A stretch of 64,000 nt of DNA. Origin: Alisma plantago-aquatica (Eukaryota; Streptophyta; Magnoliopsida; Alismatales; Alismataceae). The translations under genes and the position numbers were made by a program. The notes under the pieces are model-generated. The model was given only the letters and a program-made list of their open reading frames with translations. It made no database searches and was not told the origin of the DNA. Below are positions 43,432-54,639 of the stretch, one piece after another. Where the stretch lies: the NCBI GenBank assembly GCA_963693085.1, contig OY856412.1, positions 1,128,364,244-1,128,428,243 on the forward strand, in the 5' to 3' direction. Position 1 is the stretch's first letter. Each line of letters begins with the position of its first letter.

Positions 43432-46400
43432 TGTAACGACCCCACCTCCCAGTAACCCCCAATTAAGGGATACCCGAAGGATAGAGCCATTATTCAACTA
43501 ACAAGATCAAAGGTTCAACAAATAATCAATAACAATTAATAAACTTTACCAACTAAGCTAAAAACTGGTATAAAATAAAACTTTTCTTACCTTTTAAAAA
43601 CTGGGATTTCTAAACTTCTAACCATGAAGATGCTATTCTAACTAATCCTCCTGTGCACGTTATTTATCATTTACTTCCACATATGCCACTTTACTATTTG
43701 TTCCTTTCACTTGTACCTAAAATGCCAACAAACAAAACGTCGGTCAACAAGAAGCTGGTATGTGGGGGAAACAATAATCATGCAACTACAATAACAAAGT
43801 AATCAGCCAATTATCATTTAACAGCCAAGATTAAATTTTAAACCATACTACTCAATCCTTTCCTATCCCCTATCTCTGTGCTATCCCTGCAGCGGACTGA
43901 GATACTACCTCTCTCTAGGTAGATCCTTATTAGACCCCGCATGATCCTACATAACAGGTAGATCAATATCTGGGGTTGAATCGCATGGCACTACCCATAG
44001 GTAGTCCAATCTCTAACTCAATGTGACTTGATGGACCTACCCCATTGGTAGCCATTTACTAAGTCATTCAATGACCTGATGGGCCTACCCCATTGGTAGC
44101 CATTTACTAGGTCCACCCATTAAGCTACAGAGGGGACTAGGATCTGAGCTAGTAGGCATATTTCTTATGTGATAGTCATATTCACATTATACTTTGCATG
44201 AATTAAATACATCCAATAGTTTAATTCAAGACACGATGGAAACATCGATAGAAATCCCGAAAAACTAATTCAGGTAGTCATAAGCATAACCACATACATG
44301 TACATGTAGATTCAGGTGCAGGAATAATCCAAACAACAATGAGCAAGCAAGCATTCAATAAGAGCCTGAAACAATTATAAAATTTTCTTTTATTACTCAT
44401 TTCATTAAGATCTATCAAATCTAACTCGCTTCTTAGGGTTTATAGTCCACTTTTAGGGTTTCCATTGCAATTAGGGTTTCCCTTCATCTTTTACTATTTT
44501 ATACCCTAATTTAACGTAATTGATTACAAACCCTAATCATCTCAACATCTAAACCTCAGTTTTGGATTAAAGGCATAATTATTAATTAAGCCCCTTAAAC
44601 CTCTTTTACATTGAAGCTACTATTTTTATCTTTTAATTCATGATAATATCATTGTGCTAATTTATCATCAACTCAAAGTTCATTATGGTCCAATTCACAT
44701 ATGAACTCGATTTTCCATTAATTCCACCTTTTATTCATGAGAAAACCCTAATTACTACTTTTATGGTATTTATCCACAAATTAGGAACTTTAATGCTCGA
44801 AATAGCATATTCCAACTTTAATCATGAAATTTATCAATTAAAGCCTTTACTGTTCGAATTAGTTAACATTAGGGTTTCAAGGACCATTAAAGTATATTCA
44901 TGCATATGAAACTCTAAATTAACTAATTATATGCAAAGTTCATCTTTTTCGATCTTAATGTATCTCTTTATGATTAACAGGTTAATATCAACTTTAAACA
45001 CTCATTTAACCCTTTCTAATTCGTTAATCATCAAAGGTTAGGGTTTCTCATTGATTAAACTATTAAAGATAGCATCTCTATATACGTTTTGAATTGCAAG
45101 CAGAATCAGGCTCCCATTATATTTTTATTGGGTTCTTCATGTTTTTCTGATCAACTTTCATGTATTAAGTTTCTTCATCTGACCTTCCTACTAATTACTA
45201 TGCTTTTTGCAACACAAAGGCATTTTCTAGTTAGAGAGGCGAATTACCTAAGTTGTTCAGAAAAATGACATCTGTTGGATCGCGGATCTAAATATACCGC
45301 TCCTGATCGCGCAGCTCACAGGACTTGCGCCCATTACCAATTTATGGAAATCGTGAATCAGCCAGGGCCGTTGATCCTCGCCCGTGATCCATGGTAGATC
45401 TCGATCGAAGGGCTGCTGCTCTTCATTCTTGCTTGACCCAACGGGAAGCTATGCGGCAGCGCTGCATGGAGAGCTCGTCGGAGCAGGCGCGATCCATGAC
45501 TGCAGAGCCTGGGAGAACAAATCAAGTGGTCGACCGAACTCACGAGGGTCTGCATGAGTTGAGTAGGGTCCTATTTATAGGATCTAGGCCCCTTTCTAGG
45601 GTTTTACAAACCCACCGCCACCCTTGATCTTAGCCCAATTGGGCGTTCCCTATAGATGCATCCATAGAATGCCAAAATAGGGTATAATCAACTCGGAATT
45701 CCATCCCAAATGCAACAAAGAGATTTCCAAGTTTGCACATGTGTTGGTTTGCGAGGAAAATTGAGGGAAATAACCCTTTGTTCTTATGGTTCAGTCCTTC
45801 TCAGACTCAAGGAAGGTGATGCCTAGCTTGCCTCGGATCTTGATCTGACGACTGACATTGTTCCTTATGTTTTCATTTAAATCGGAGAAATCGTGACATT
45901 TATTATAAACCCAACACTTTAGGGAATCTTGTAAAAGCTATAACTCCCAAACCAATTATCCAATAAATCCCAAATTTGCAGGGAAAGTCCATAATGACTT
46001 AATTTATCTCTCTACCAAAAATGGACTCATTATCTCAAAGGAAACATTACTTTTCCTTAAGTGCAAGATATCTCTTAATTATATATAATTTTCACTTATT
46101 TTCTCTTTCCTTTGCTATTAAATTATTATTTTGAGTTCCTTGAACCTCAGGGAACCTTAATGGCTCAAAATCCCCTCTTGGGAATATTTCCTTAGCCTCT
46201 TTCCTTCTCTTTCATCCCTTTCTTATTATCTTACTTTTTCTTTATTAAAAATATATCTCTTTTTGAAGATTTCTCTTTATTTCTCTTTTATTTTCCTCAT
46301 TGGTATTCCTTTTATCATTAGGAATCCTTGGGATACGAAATTCCACCAAGGCTAACTCAAATATACCTCTTTCCACTTGTTTTCCACATTTCATCATCGT

Positions 46401-46769
46401 TTTCAATTTCTTTCTTAATAAAGAAATACTTAATTAATCTTTTCTTTTCTTATTACTTTTTCTTTGCAACTTTGGACTCCTTGGAACCCAAGGAACCCAT
46501 GTGGCACGAAATCCACCTTTTGTATTACATTACTTTTCCTTCCAAAGGTTTCCACATCTCTCTTTTCTCAAAAACTCAATTATTCATTAATTAATTGAAT
46601 TTCCTTGTTATTGGGCCCAATAGCCAATAAGGCCCACAACACTATCATCAAGGCTATTGTAAATGAAATCTATTCATTCAAAACAAATTATATCATCATT
46701 TTTTCCAATTTATTTAATATGAGAAATTACATTTCTCACCAAAGGAACCCAAAAATTGGGGTTGTAACA
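43432..46769 (-). repeat. 3' LTR of element D
   Basis: Minus strand: TGTTACAACCCC at 46769 down to GGTCGTTACA at 43432. It has a TATA box at 45571-45580, a GC-rich leader next to it (~45,560-45,290), then an AT-rich part with about seven AAACCCTAA-type teloboxes (44,430-45,060). Confidence 0.94.
45571..45580 (-). promoter_or_regulatory. TATA box of the 3' LTR of element D
   Basis: CTATAAATAG on the minus strand; the same sequence is at 52998-53007 in the other LTR. Confidence 0.6.
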
Positions 46770-46783
46770 TCCTTCCCCTCTTA
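46770..46783 (-). other. Polypurine tract of element D
   Basis: Minus strand AAGAGGGGAAGGA abutting the LTR start TGTTACAACC, as in element C. Confidence 0.92.
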
Positions 46784-49700
46784 TAAGAATTTTTCCCTCA
46801 AAATTCCATCAAGCAAGCAAACAAATAGGATAAGCCTTTCATATGTCCCTCATGGATCCCATGTGGCTTCACCCTTTCCATGGTGCTTCCCAAGAACCTT
46901 CATTGTCTCATATTCTTCCATCTGAGTTCTTTCTTAACTGGGTATATTATACCCTCATAGGTGACTCAGGACATTTCAACCTCTCAAAAGCTGAATAGGT
47001 TCAGGGCTCATCACATGGCTTGGGTACCTCACATAGTGCTCTTAATCAAACTCATGTAACACCTTATACATTATGTTATCCTGAGGGGTAAGTCTAAACA
47101 CAACCTTCTCCACCAATCCATCTCAAATGGACCCATATATCGGGGACTCAGCTTTCTCAGCTATAGTTCAGAGGGGTTGGATTTTCACAATACATCTTCT
47201 CCCACAATGAATTGCATGTCAGTCTTCTTTGCATCAGCTCGTGACTCATGTCACCACTGGGCTCTCCTCTCAGCCATCACATGATCAAAGCAACTTCATC
47301 TGCACACACTGTGGTTCTTTTCTGACCTTCGTGAGGCCTCCTTCACCAACATCATCATAATGAAGTGGTGACCGACTCAACCTCCTTATAGAACTTCTTG
47401 CATCCCGATAAAGGCTATGGTGGTTAACATCACATCTTAAGAACTGTCTCTATGTATCACCCTGAACAAGCACACTTGCTCTCATCAGACCCTTTAGTCT
47501 GGATCATACTAACCATTAATTAGGGGTGATAAACTATACTATCATTGAGTTCTTCATGTATCTACTTCCACCTCATGGAAGTGAACCTTTATGTCATACT
47601 CAAGAACTTTTGAACTCGCATCATGGTGTAGTTGAACCATCTCTCTCACGCGTAGTTCAACCTGATCTGTCCCTTGACCATACTCTTTATTTCTCATGTC
47701 ACCTAGGTAAGGCGATCTACCATAGCCCATATTGCATCTTGACCTTCTAGGTCAAAGGGAGACTTACCACAACATCCATAGTGATGAACTCCCATTCCCT
47801 CTCAGGGACTCTTTTATCCTCTATATCGATACACTGGGTTACTGGTATTCGTTCTTCACCTCCTGGCTTGCATGGCCACATGCTACATGCAACCTTGTTT
47901 TAAGCATCCAGAGTGTTACCATCACTTACCATCTTATAGTACCAGGGTATATCATGACCTCATGTATTGTTATGATTCCTCAAGCTTGATACCTCGAAAA
48001 CCCTAAACCACTCTCAAAAGGGTTTTATTACCTTCCTATCCAAAGAAGTGTATCTGAGGTTCTATCACCATCCTTTTACTACATCAAGGACTAAACTGGC
48101 TAACCAAACAACCATTAACTTGTTCAACAAATCTTGTTACATTTGTGTATTAGCCAAAACACATCCTTTTTCCAAACATAAGGTTAGTCGAACAACCTCA
48201 ACTTCTTCCAGCTTCCAACTAACTGGGCAGCTATATCTCAACCAGAGCATTCATTACCACTTCTTATCCTTAGGTGTTATGTAATGTCGAAGACATACAC
48301 CTCCATGCATTATACTTATAATCTCATCTCACACTCTAAGTTTGTCTTCATCAAGAGACTCTGAGCTCATCCTCATGGTGATCAAACTCAACCTTGGTTA
48401 CCTTGCAATTTCCACATAGCTCTTGATAAAACATCCTCACAAGATGATTTCCTTAATATTCTTGTCATTTGTCCATGTATCATTCACTCCACCATGGTAT
48501 GTTATCATCTTTGTCCTCCCACCTCATAGCAACGTTCCAAATCATATCATCTTTTATCCTTGGTGTAAGGCAAGCGTACTGTCCTATCTCTCACTCCCAT
48601 AACAAGAAGAAATAAGCATTTGGCGGCCGTCCAAATACATAGTTCTTCCCATTTCAAGAGTAGAGATGGTACATTACACCTTGCCAGTACACCTTCAATT
48701 ATAAGTTGAAATGTGCAACTCGTGTCTCCACATCACAATCATCATGATATCAAAAATTACTTCCATGGAAAACTGGTCTCGAACCTACTGAGGTTTACAC
48801 ACATTCCTTGGTCATCTCCTCTGGGTCTATAGGTTGCCGGCACTTTTGGGGTCATCCCTCTTCCCTCATGCATCCAGAGAGTGCCCTACTCATCTGCCCT
48901 TTGGGTCCCATGAGTTCATGAAGGTGATCAATCTCCTAACCCATGGCCCTCAGGCAATGATAGCTGTTACCTCCTGACCCTATGGTCATGTGCAACTAGG
49001 GAATTAGGCAACTCCTTCCATCGGTCTTATCCCTACCTGACCCTAGGTTAGACTTAGGATTCCATTACAGTACATGTTCAACTTAGAACCTTACCCAATC
49101 CTTCCTCATCTCTCTCTGCATTCATGACTGACTGTCATCCCTTCATAGGGGTCATGGCAACCTACCTACCTTGGTCATGCCCCATAATGGTTACTTTCAT
49201 GGTAACACATCCATATGCACTTAGAGATGGTTATCTATGGGTCTACAGGTTTGACCTCATGCCATGTACTTTTCACTTAGCTTCTCAAGACCCTATGAAA
49301 TCTCTTTAGGTTACCTCAAAACCAACCAAAACTGGTATACACCCTACAAAAGGGTCCCTCTCCCAGGATGGGAGGAAACTACACCCTGATAATAACAGTC
49401 ACAAACGCCCTAATGTCTGGGGTTTACATCCCCATGAGCATGCTCCATATCTTAACCATGAATCAAGCATGTCCAAGATATGTCATGTACTTCCATGATC
49501 CTTCTACTCGAGCAACACTTTGGAGTTGAGTCCTCTTCCAAGACAACCAACTAGGTATAAAGCCTAACAACTGGTTACTTAAACCTCCTCAAGGTCTAAA
49601 GCACTCTTTATCTCATCCGGTAGGTGATCACTTATACCATAGGTACCAGAAGCATCATCCTCCCTCTAAGGTTTGGTTCCTCTAAAGGCAGCCAAGACAT

Positions 49701-50835
49701 CATCAGCCTCCAGGGGTCAATCATAAGGCAACCCCCATCCTCCACTTAGGTCGCATCAACCTCAAACCTCTATTGTTTCTCATGTCTCATAATCTAAGTT
49801 TCCAACCCTCTTGCTTGGTTCCTTCTTTCTACAACTAACTCCACATCCAGCCATACTACTAGAGGTTCTCTCTCCATGAAGGATCAAGCTCACAGGCATA
49901 CCTCTATGTGGGTGAAGTCTAGGTTCAAACTTATGTTTTCTCAAGATCATTCATAGCCTTTTATGCTTATTTCATAAGCCACCCATTATGATCTCTTAAC
50001 TAGGGTCTCGTCAAACTATACCCTACCTGCATATGCCCATAGGGTTCTATATGTTCTTCTCTAACTTCATCCATGAAGGAGCTACCCTTGGCTCTAACAT
50101 GCACGACCCTTTCCAGAGTTGGGTTGCCAAAGGTACTAGGTCATATAACCTCTTATGGCATTCCAAAGGTGTGTCCAACCAAACACTCGGTCAACCATGA
50201 AATCTAACTCACCATGTCATCTTCCTCTCTAACCTTCACTTAGGGTTAGGGTTAACATCATCCTCAGAGGATGTGCTAGGTCTCTACTTTTAATGGAGGT
50301 TTCTACCTCCAAGATTAACTCTCTCTACTCATCCTCCTGCCAAGGAGGTCTATCCTCGGGCCTCTCCTGAGGGTAATGACAACTTGTGTCATACGACCTA
50401 AGCATGTATCTATTCTTTTACACTTGCTCTATTAAGCTTATGTCCATGACATGTTATTTACATGATTTTTATTAATTTGGTGGAGGATTCCTTAATCCTT
50501 ATCAACCTTACCCATACCTCAAGAGGGTGGGGAAAAGAGAGAAAACCCTAATCCTTAATGTCCTTAATAGAATTTGAGTTGAGAAGGGATGAACAAGATG
50601 AGAGAGTCCTAAAGGTATCTTATTTCGAATCATACCCTAAGACTTTGGCCAGGCAGTCACACGGATCCGGGATTCCTCATATTCCAACTAGCGGTGCGGA
50701 GGAAAAATATTGTCAGCCCCCGATCGTGATCCTTTTCTAGACACCTCTGGCTTTGGATAATCCTCTAATAACTCCCTCAGGTTCTACATAATTTGTAAAA
50801 TTTAATAATTATCAAAGATTAATTGTGCAACCTAT
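46784..50835 (-). pseudogene. Element D internal region: decayed pol
   Basis: No long frame. On the minus strand near the 3' end, KVLGKHHGKGEATW (~46,920-46,860) is the chromodomain-like tail. Near 47,800 the integrase phrase WEFITMDVVVSLPL and, past a stop, an AIWAMVDRL-like text can be read across frames. The rest (gag-RT) is too decayed to assign. It is homologous to 16227-20620 of element C in the opposite orientation. Plus-strand frames here (for example 47526-47750, 49124-49309) are chance. Confidence 0.7.
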
Positions 50836-50847
50836 GCTCTGATACCA
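50836..50847 (-). other. Primer binding site of element D (initiator Met tRNA)
   Basis: Minus strand TGGTATCAGAGC, two bases after the LTR end. Confidence 0.94.
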
Positions 50848-50849
50848 AT

Positions 50850-53800
50850 TATAATGACCCCACCTCCCAGTAACCCCCAATTAAGGGAGACCCGAAGGAT
50901 AGAGCCTTTATTCAACTAACATGATCAAAGGTTCAACAAATAATCAATAACAATTAATAAACTTTACCACCTAAGCTGAAAACTGGTATAAAATAAAACT
51001 TTTCTTACCTTTTAAAAACTGGGATTTCTAAACTTCTAACCATGAAGATGCTAATCTAACTAATCCTCCTGTGCACGTTATTTCTCATTTACTTCCACAT
51101 ATGCCACTTTACTATTTGTTCCTTTCACTTGTACCTAAAACGCCGACAAATAAAACGTCAGTCAGCAAGAAGATGGTATGTGGGGGAAACAATAATCATG
51201 CAACTACAATAACATAGTAATCAACCAATTATCATTTAACAGCCAAGATTATATTTTAAACCATACTACTCAATCCTTTCCTATCCCCTATCTCTGTGAT
51301 GTCCCTGCAGCGGACTGAGATACTACCTCTCTCTAGGTAGATCCTTATTAGACCCCGCATGATCCTACCTAACAGGTAGATCAATATCTAGGGTTGAGTC
51401 GCATGGCACTACCCATAGGTAGTCCAATCTAAAACTCAATGTGACTTGATGGACCTACCCCATTGGTAGCCATTTACTAAGTCATTCAATGACCTGATGG
51501 GCCTACCCCATTGGTAGCCATTTACTAGGTTGACCCATTAAGATACAGAGGGGACTAGGATCTGAGCTAGTAGGAATATTTCTTATGTGATAGTCATATT
51601 CACATTATACTTTGCATGAATTAAATATATCCAATAATTTAATTCAAGACACGATGGAAACATCGATAGAAATCCCAGAAAACTAATTCGGGTAGTCATA
51701 AGCATAACCACATACCTGTACATGTAGATTCAGGTGCAGGAATAATCCAAACAACAATGAGCAAGCAAACATTCAATAAGATCCTGAAACAATTATTAAA
51801 TTTTCTTTTATTACTCATGTCATTAAGATCTATCAAATCTAACTTTCTTCTTAGGGTTTCTAGTCCACTTTTAGGGTTTCCATTGCAATTAGGGTTTCCC
51901 TTCATCTTTTACTATTTTAAACCCTAATTTAACGTAATTGATTACAAACCCTAATCATCTCAACATCTAAACCTCAGTTTTGGATTAAAGGCATAATTAT
52001 TAATTAAGCCCCTTAAACCTCTTTTACATTAAAGCTACTATTTTTATCTTTTAATTCATGACAAGATCATTATGCTAATTTATCATCAACTCAAAGTTCA
52101 TTATGGTCCAATTCACATATGAAATCGATTTGCCATTAATTCCACCTTTTATTCATGAGAAAACCCTAATTACTACTTTTATGGTATTTATTCATAAATT
52201 AGGAACTTTAATGCTTGAAATAGCATATTCCAACTTTAATCATGAAATTTATCAATGAAAGCCTTTACTGTTCGAATTAGTTAACATTAGGGTTTCAAGG
52301 CCCATTAAAGTATATTCATGCATATGAAACTCTAAATTAACTAATTATATGCAAAGTTCATCTTTTTCGATCTTAATGTATCTCTTTATGATTAACAGGT
52401 TAATATCAACTTTAAACACTCATTTAACCCTTTCTAATTCGTTAATCATCAAAGGTTAGGGTTTCTCATTGATTAAACTATTAAAGATAGAATCTCTATA
52501 TACGTTTTGAATTGCAAGCAGAATCAAGCTCCCATTATATTTTTATTGGGTTCTTCATATTTTTCTGATCAAATTTCATGTATTAAGTTTCTTCATCTGA
52601 CCTTCCTACTAATTACTATGCTTTTTGCAACAAAAAGGCATTTTCTAGATTTTCTAGTTAGAGAGGTGAATTACTTGAGTTGTTCAGAGAAACGACATCC
52701 GTTGGATCGTGGGTCTAAATAGACTACTCCTGATTATGTGGCTCGCAGGACTTGCGCCCATTACCAATTTATGGAAATCGTGAATCAGCTAGGGCCGTTG
52801 ATCCTCGCCTGTGATCCATGGTAGATCTCGATCGAAGGGCTGCTGCTCTTCGTTCTTGCTTGACCCAACAGGAAGCTACGTGGCAGCGCCGCATGGAGAG
52901 CTTGCCGGAGCAGGCACAATCCACAACTCCAGAGCCCGGGAGAACAAATCAAGTGGCCGACCGAACTCGCGAGGGTCTGCATGAGTTGAGTAGGGTCCTA
53001 TTTATAGGATCTAGGCCCCTTTCAAGGGTTTTCCAAACCCACCGCCACCCTTGATCTTAGCCCAATTGGGCGTTCCTTATAGATGCATCCATAGCACGAC
53101 AAAATAGGGTATAATCAACTCGGAATTCCATCCCGAATGCAACAAAGAGATTTCCAAGTTTGCACATGCGTTGGTTTGCAAGGAAAATCGAGGGAAATAA
53201 CCCTCTGTTCTTACGGTTCAGTCCTTCTTAGAATCAAGGAAGGAGATGCACAACTTGCCTCAAATCTTGATCCGACGGCTGGCATTGTTCCTTCTATTTC
53301 CATTTAAATCGGAGAAATCGTGACATTTATTATAAACCCAACACTTTAGGGAATCTTGTAAAAGCTATAACTCCCAAACCAATTATCCAATAAATCCCAA
53401 ATTTGGAGGGAAAGTCCATACTGACTTAATCTATCCAAATACCAAAAATGGACTCATTATCTCAAAGTAAACATTACTTTTCCTTAAGTGCAAGATATCT
53501 CTTAATTATATATAATTTTCACCTATTTTCTCTTTCCTTTGCTATTAAATTATTATTTTGAGTTCCTTGAACCTCAGGGAACCTTAATGGCTCAAAATCC
53601 CCTCTTGGGAATATTTCCTTAGCCTCTTTCCTTCTCTTTCATCCCTTTCTTATTATCTTACTTTTTCTTTATTAAAAATATATCTCTTTTTGAAGATTCT
53701 CTTTATTTCTCTTTTATTTTCCTCTTTGGTATTCCTTTTATCATTAGGAATCCTTGGGATACGAAATTCCACCAAGGCTAACTCAAATATACCTCTTTCC

Positions 53801-54186
53801 ACTTGTTTTCCACATTTCATCATCGTTTTCAATTTCTTTCTTAATAAAGAATTACTTAATTAATCTTTTTTGTTCTTATTACTTTTTCTTTGCAACTTTG
53901 GACTCCTTGGAACCCATGTGGCACCAAATCCACCTTTTGGATTACATTATTTTGCCTTCCAGAGGTTTCCACATCTCTCTTTTCTCATAAACTCAATTAT
54001 TCATCAATTAATTGAATTTCCTTGTTATTGGGCCCAATAGCCAATAAGACCCACAACACTATCATCAAGGCTATTGTTAACGAAATCTATTCATTCAAAA
54101 CAAATTATATCATCATTTGTTCCAATTTCTTTAATATAAGAAATTATATTTCGCACCAAAGGAACCCAAAAATTGGGGTTGTAACC
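50850..54186 (-). repeat. 5' LTR of element D
   Basis: It matches 43432-46769 throughout. Its terminal bases have mutated: minus-strand start reads GGTTAC where TGTTAC is expected (54186), and the end is GGTCATTATA. It contains the TATA box at 52998-53007, the GC-rich leader (~52,980-52,720) and about eight teloboxes (51,850-52,460). Confidence 0.93.
52998..53007 (-). promoter_or_regulatory. TATA box of the 5' LTR of element D
   Basis: CTATAAATAG (minus), conserved between both LTRs of D. Confidence 0.6.
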
Positions 54187-54191
54187 GTGCA
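54187..54191. other. Target-site duplication of element D, right copy (GTGCA)
   Basis: Matches 43427-43431 exactly. Confidence 0.96.
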
Positions 54192-54525
54192 TGTTCCGAT
54201 CGCGACCATCCTTGAGGTCACAGTTGAGTGATGACAGTGGTTTGTAAACTAGCCGCGATCCATCCTTGACGCCTGATGATCTCGATCTCTAGAGAATTCT
54301 GAAAGCGCGATCACACTTGAGATATAAGTGGACCGTGGTTGCGGTTGAGGGAAATGAGGGTTTCGGTCACGGTCGAGGACCGCGACCTGGGTTGTAAATA
54401 TACCTGAAAACATGTAAGTGAGGCTTTAGTAAAAAAGGTAGAAAAACTATGTGCAAATCTAACAAAAGATATACTAAAAGTGTTGTAAAATATACACAGA
54501 AAGTACGTAAAATAGAGTGTTATCA

Positions 54526-54530
54526 ACCAG
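54526..54530. other. Target-site duplication of element E, right copy (ACCAG)
   Basis: One mismatch to ACAAG at 27151-27155; it lies directly outside the LTR start (TGATAAC on the minus strand). Confidence 0.78.
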
Positions 54531-54639
54531 GGAAGGCGCACAAAAAACCTTACACAGTAGATATTTCACAGACTCATTCTATGGGTGAGACAGTTCTTTA
54601 TATAGTGGGTGTTAGTGGTGACCAACCCCACAAAGAGCA

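Larger units (their letters stand above)
43432..54186 (-). mobile_element. Element D: complete, decayed Ty3/gypsy element, minus strand
   Basis: 10,755 bp with ~3.3-kb LTRs, methionine-tRNA primer site (50836-50847), decayed internal region (46,784-50,835) and polypurine tract (46770-46783), flanked by GTGCA. Its LTR ends, primer site and tract match element C, but the LTR middles, including the GC-rich leader, differ strongly, so it is a sister subfamily. The two LTRs differ noticeably (about seven differences in the first ~140 bases by eye), suggesting an older insertion than C. Confidence 0.95.
27156..54525 (-). mobile_element. Element E: Athila-like Ty3/gypsy element with an extra Ulp1-bearing gene
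   Basis: On the minus strand, in order: 5' LTR (54525 to 42104, split by element D), tRNA-Asp-type primer site, gag, protease, RT, RNase H, integrase, a 1.25-kb promoter-like spacer, a 4.9-kb third reading frame, a 1.1-kb 3' untranslated region, polypurine tract, and 3' LTR (28879 to 27156). Net length without D is about 16.6 kb. The GxxxGAGGAC...AAGTTTGGGGGAG pre-LTR context and the primer site place it with the Athila/Tat group. The third frame has the strand and position of the Athila env-like gene but different domains in its C-terminal half. Confidence 0.93.
42104..54525 (-). repeat. 5' LTR of element E, split by element D
   Basis: Two pieces, 42104-43431 and 54192-54525, together about 1.66 kb, match the 3' LTR at 27156-28879. 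The break falls within 'ctttggggtgca|tgttc', unbroken at 28,545-28,560 in the other LTR. The terminal base pair near the primer site has mutated (TTACCGG for TGACCGG). Confidence 0.93.
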
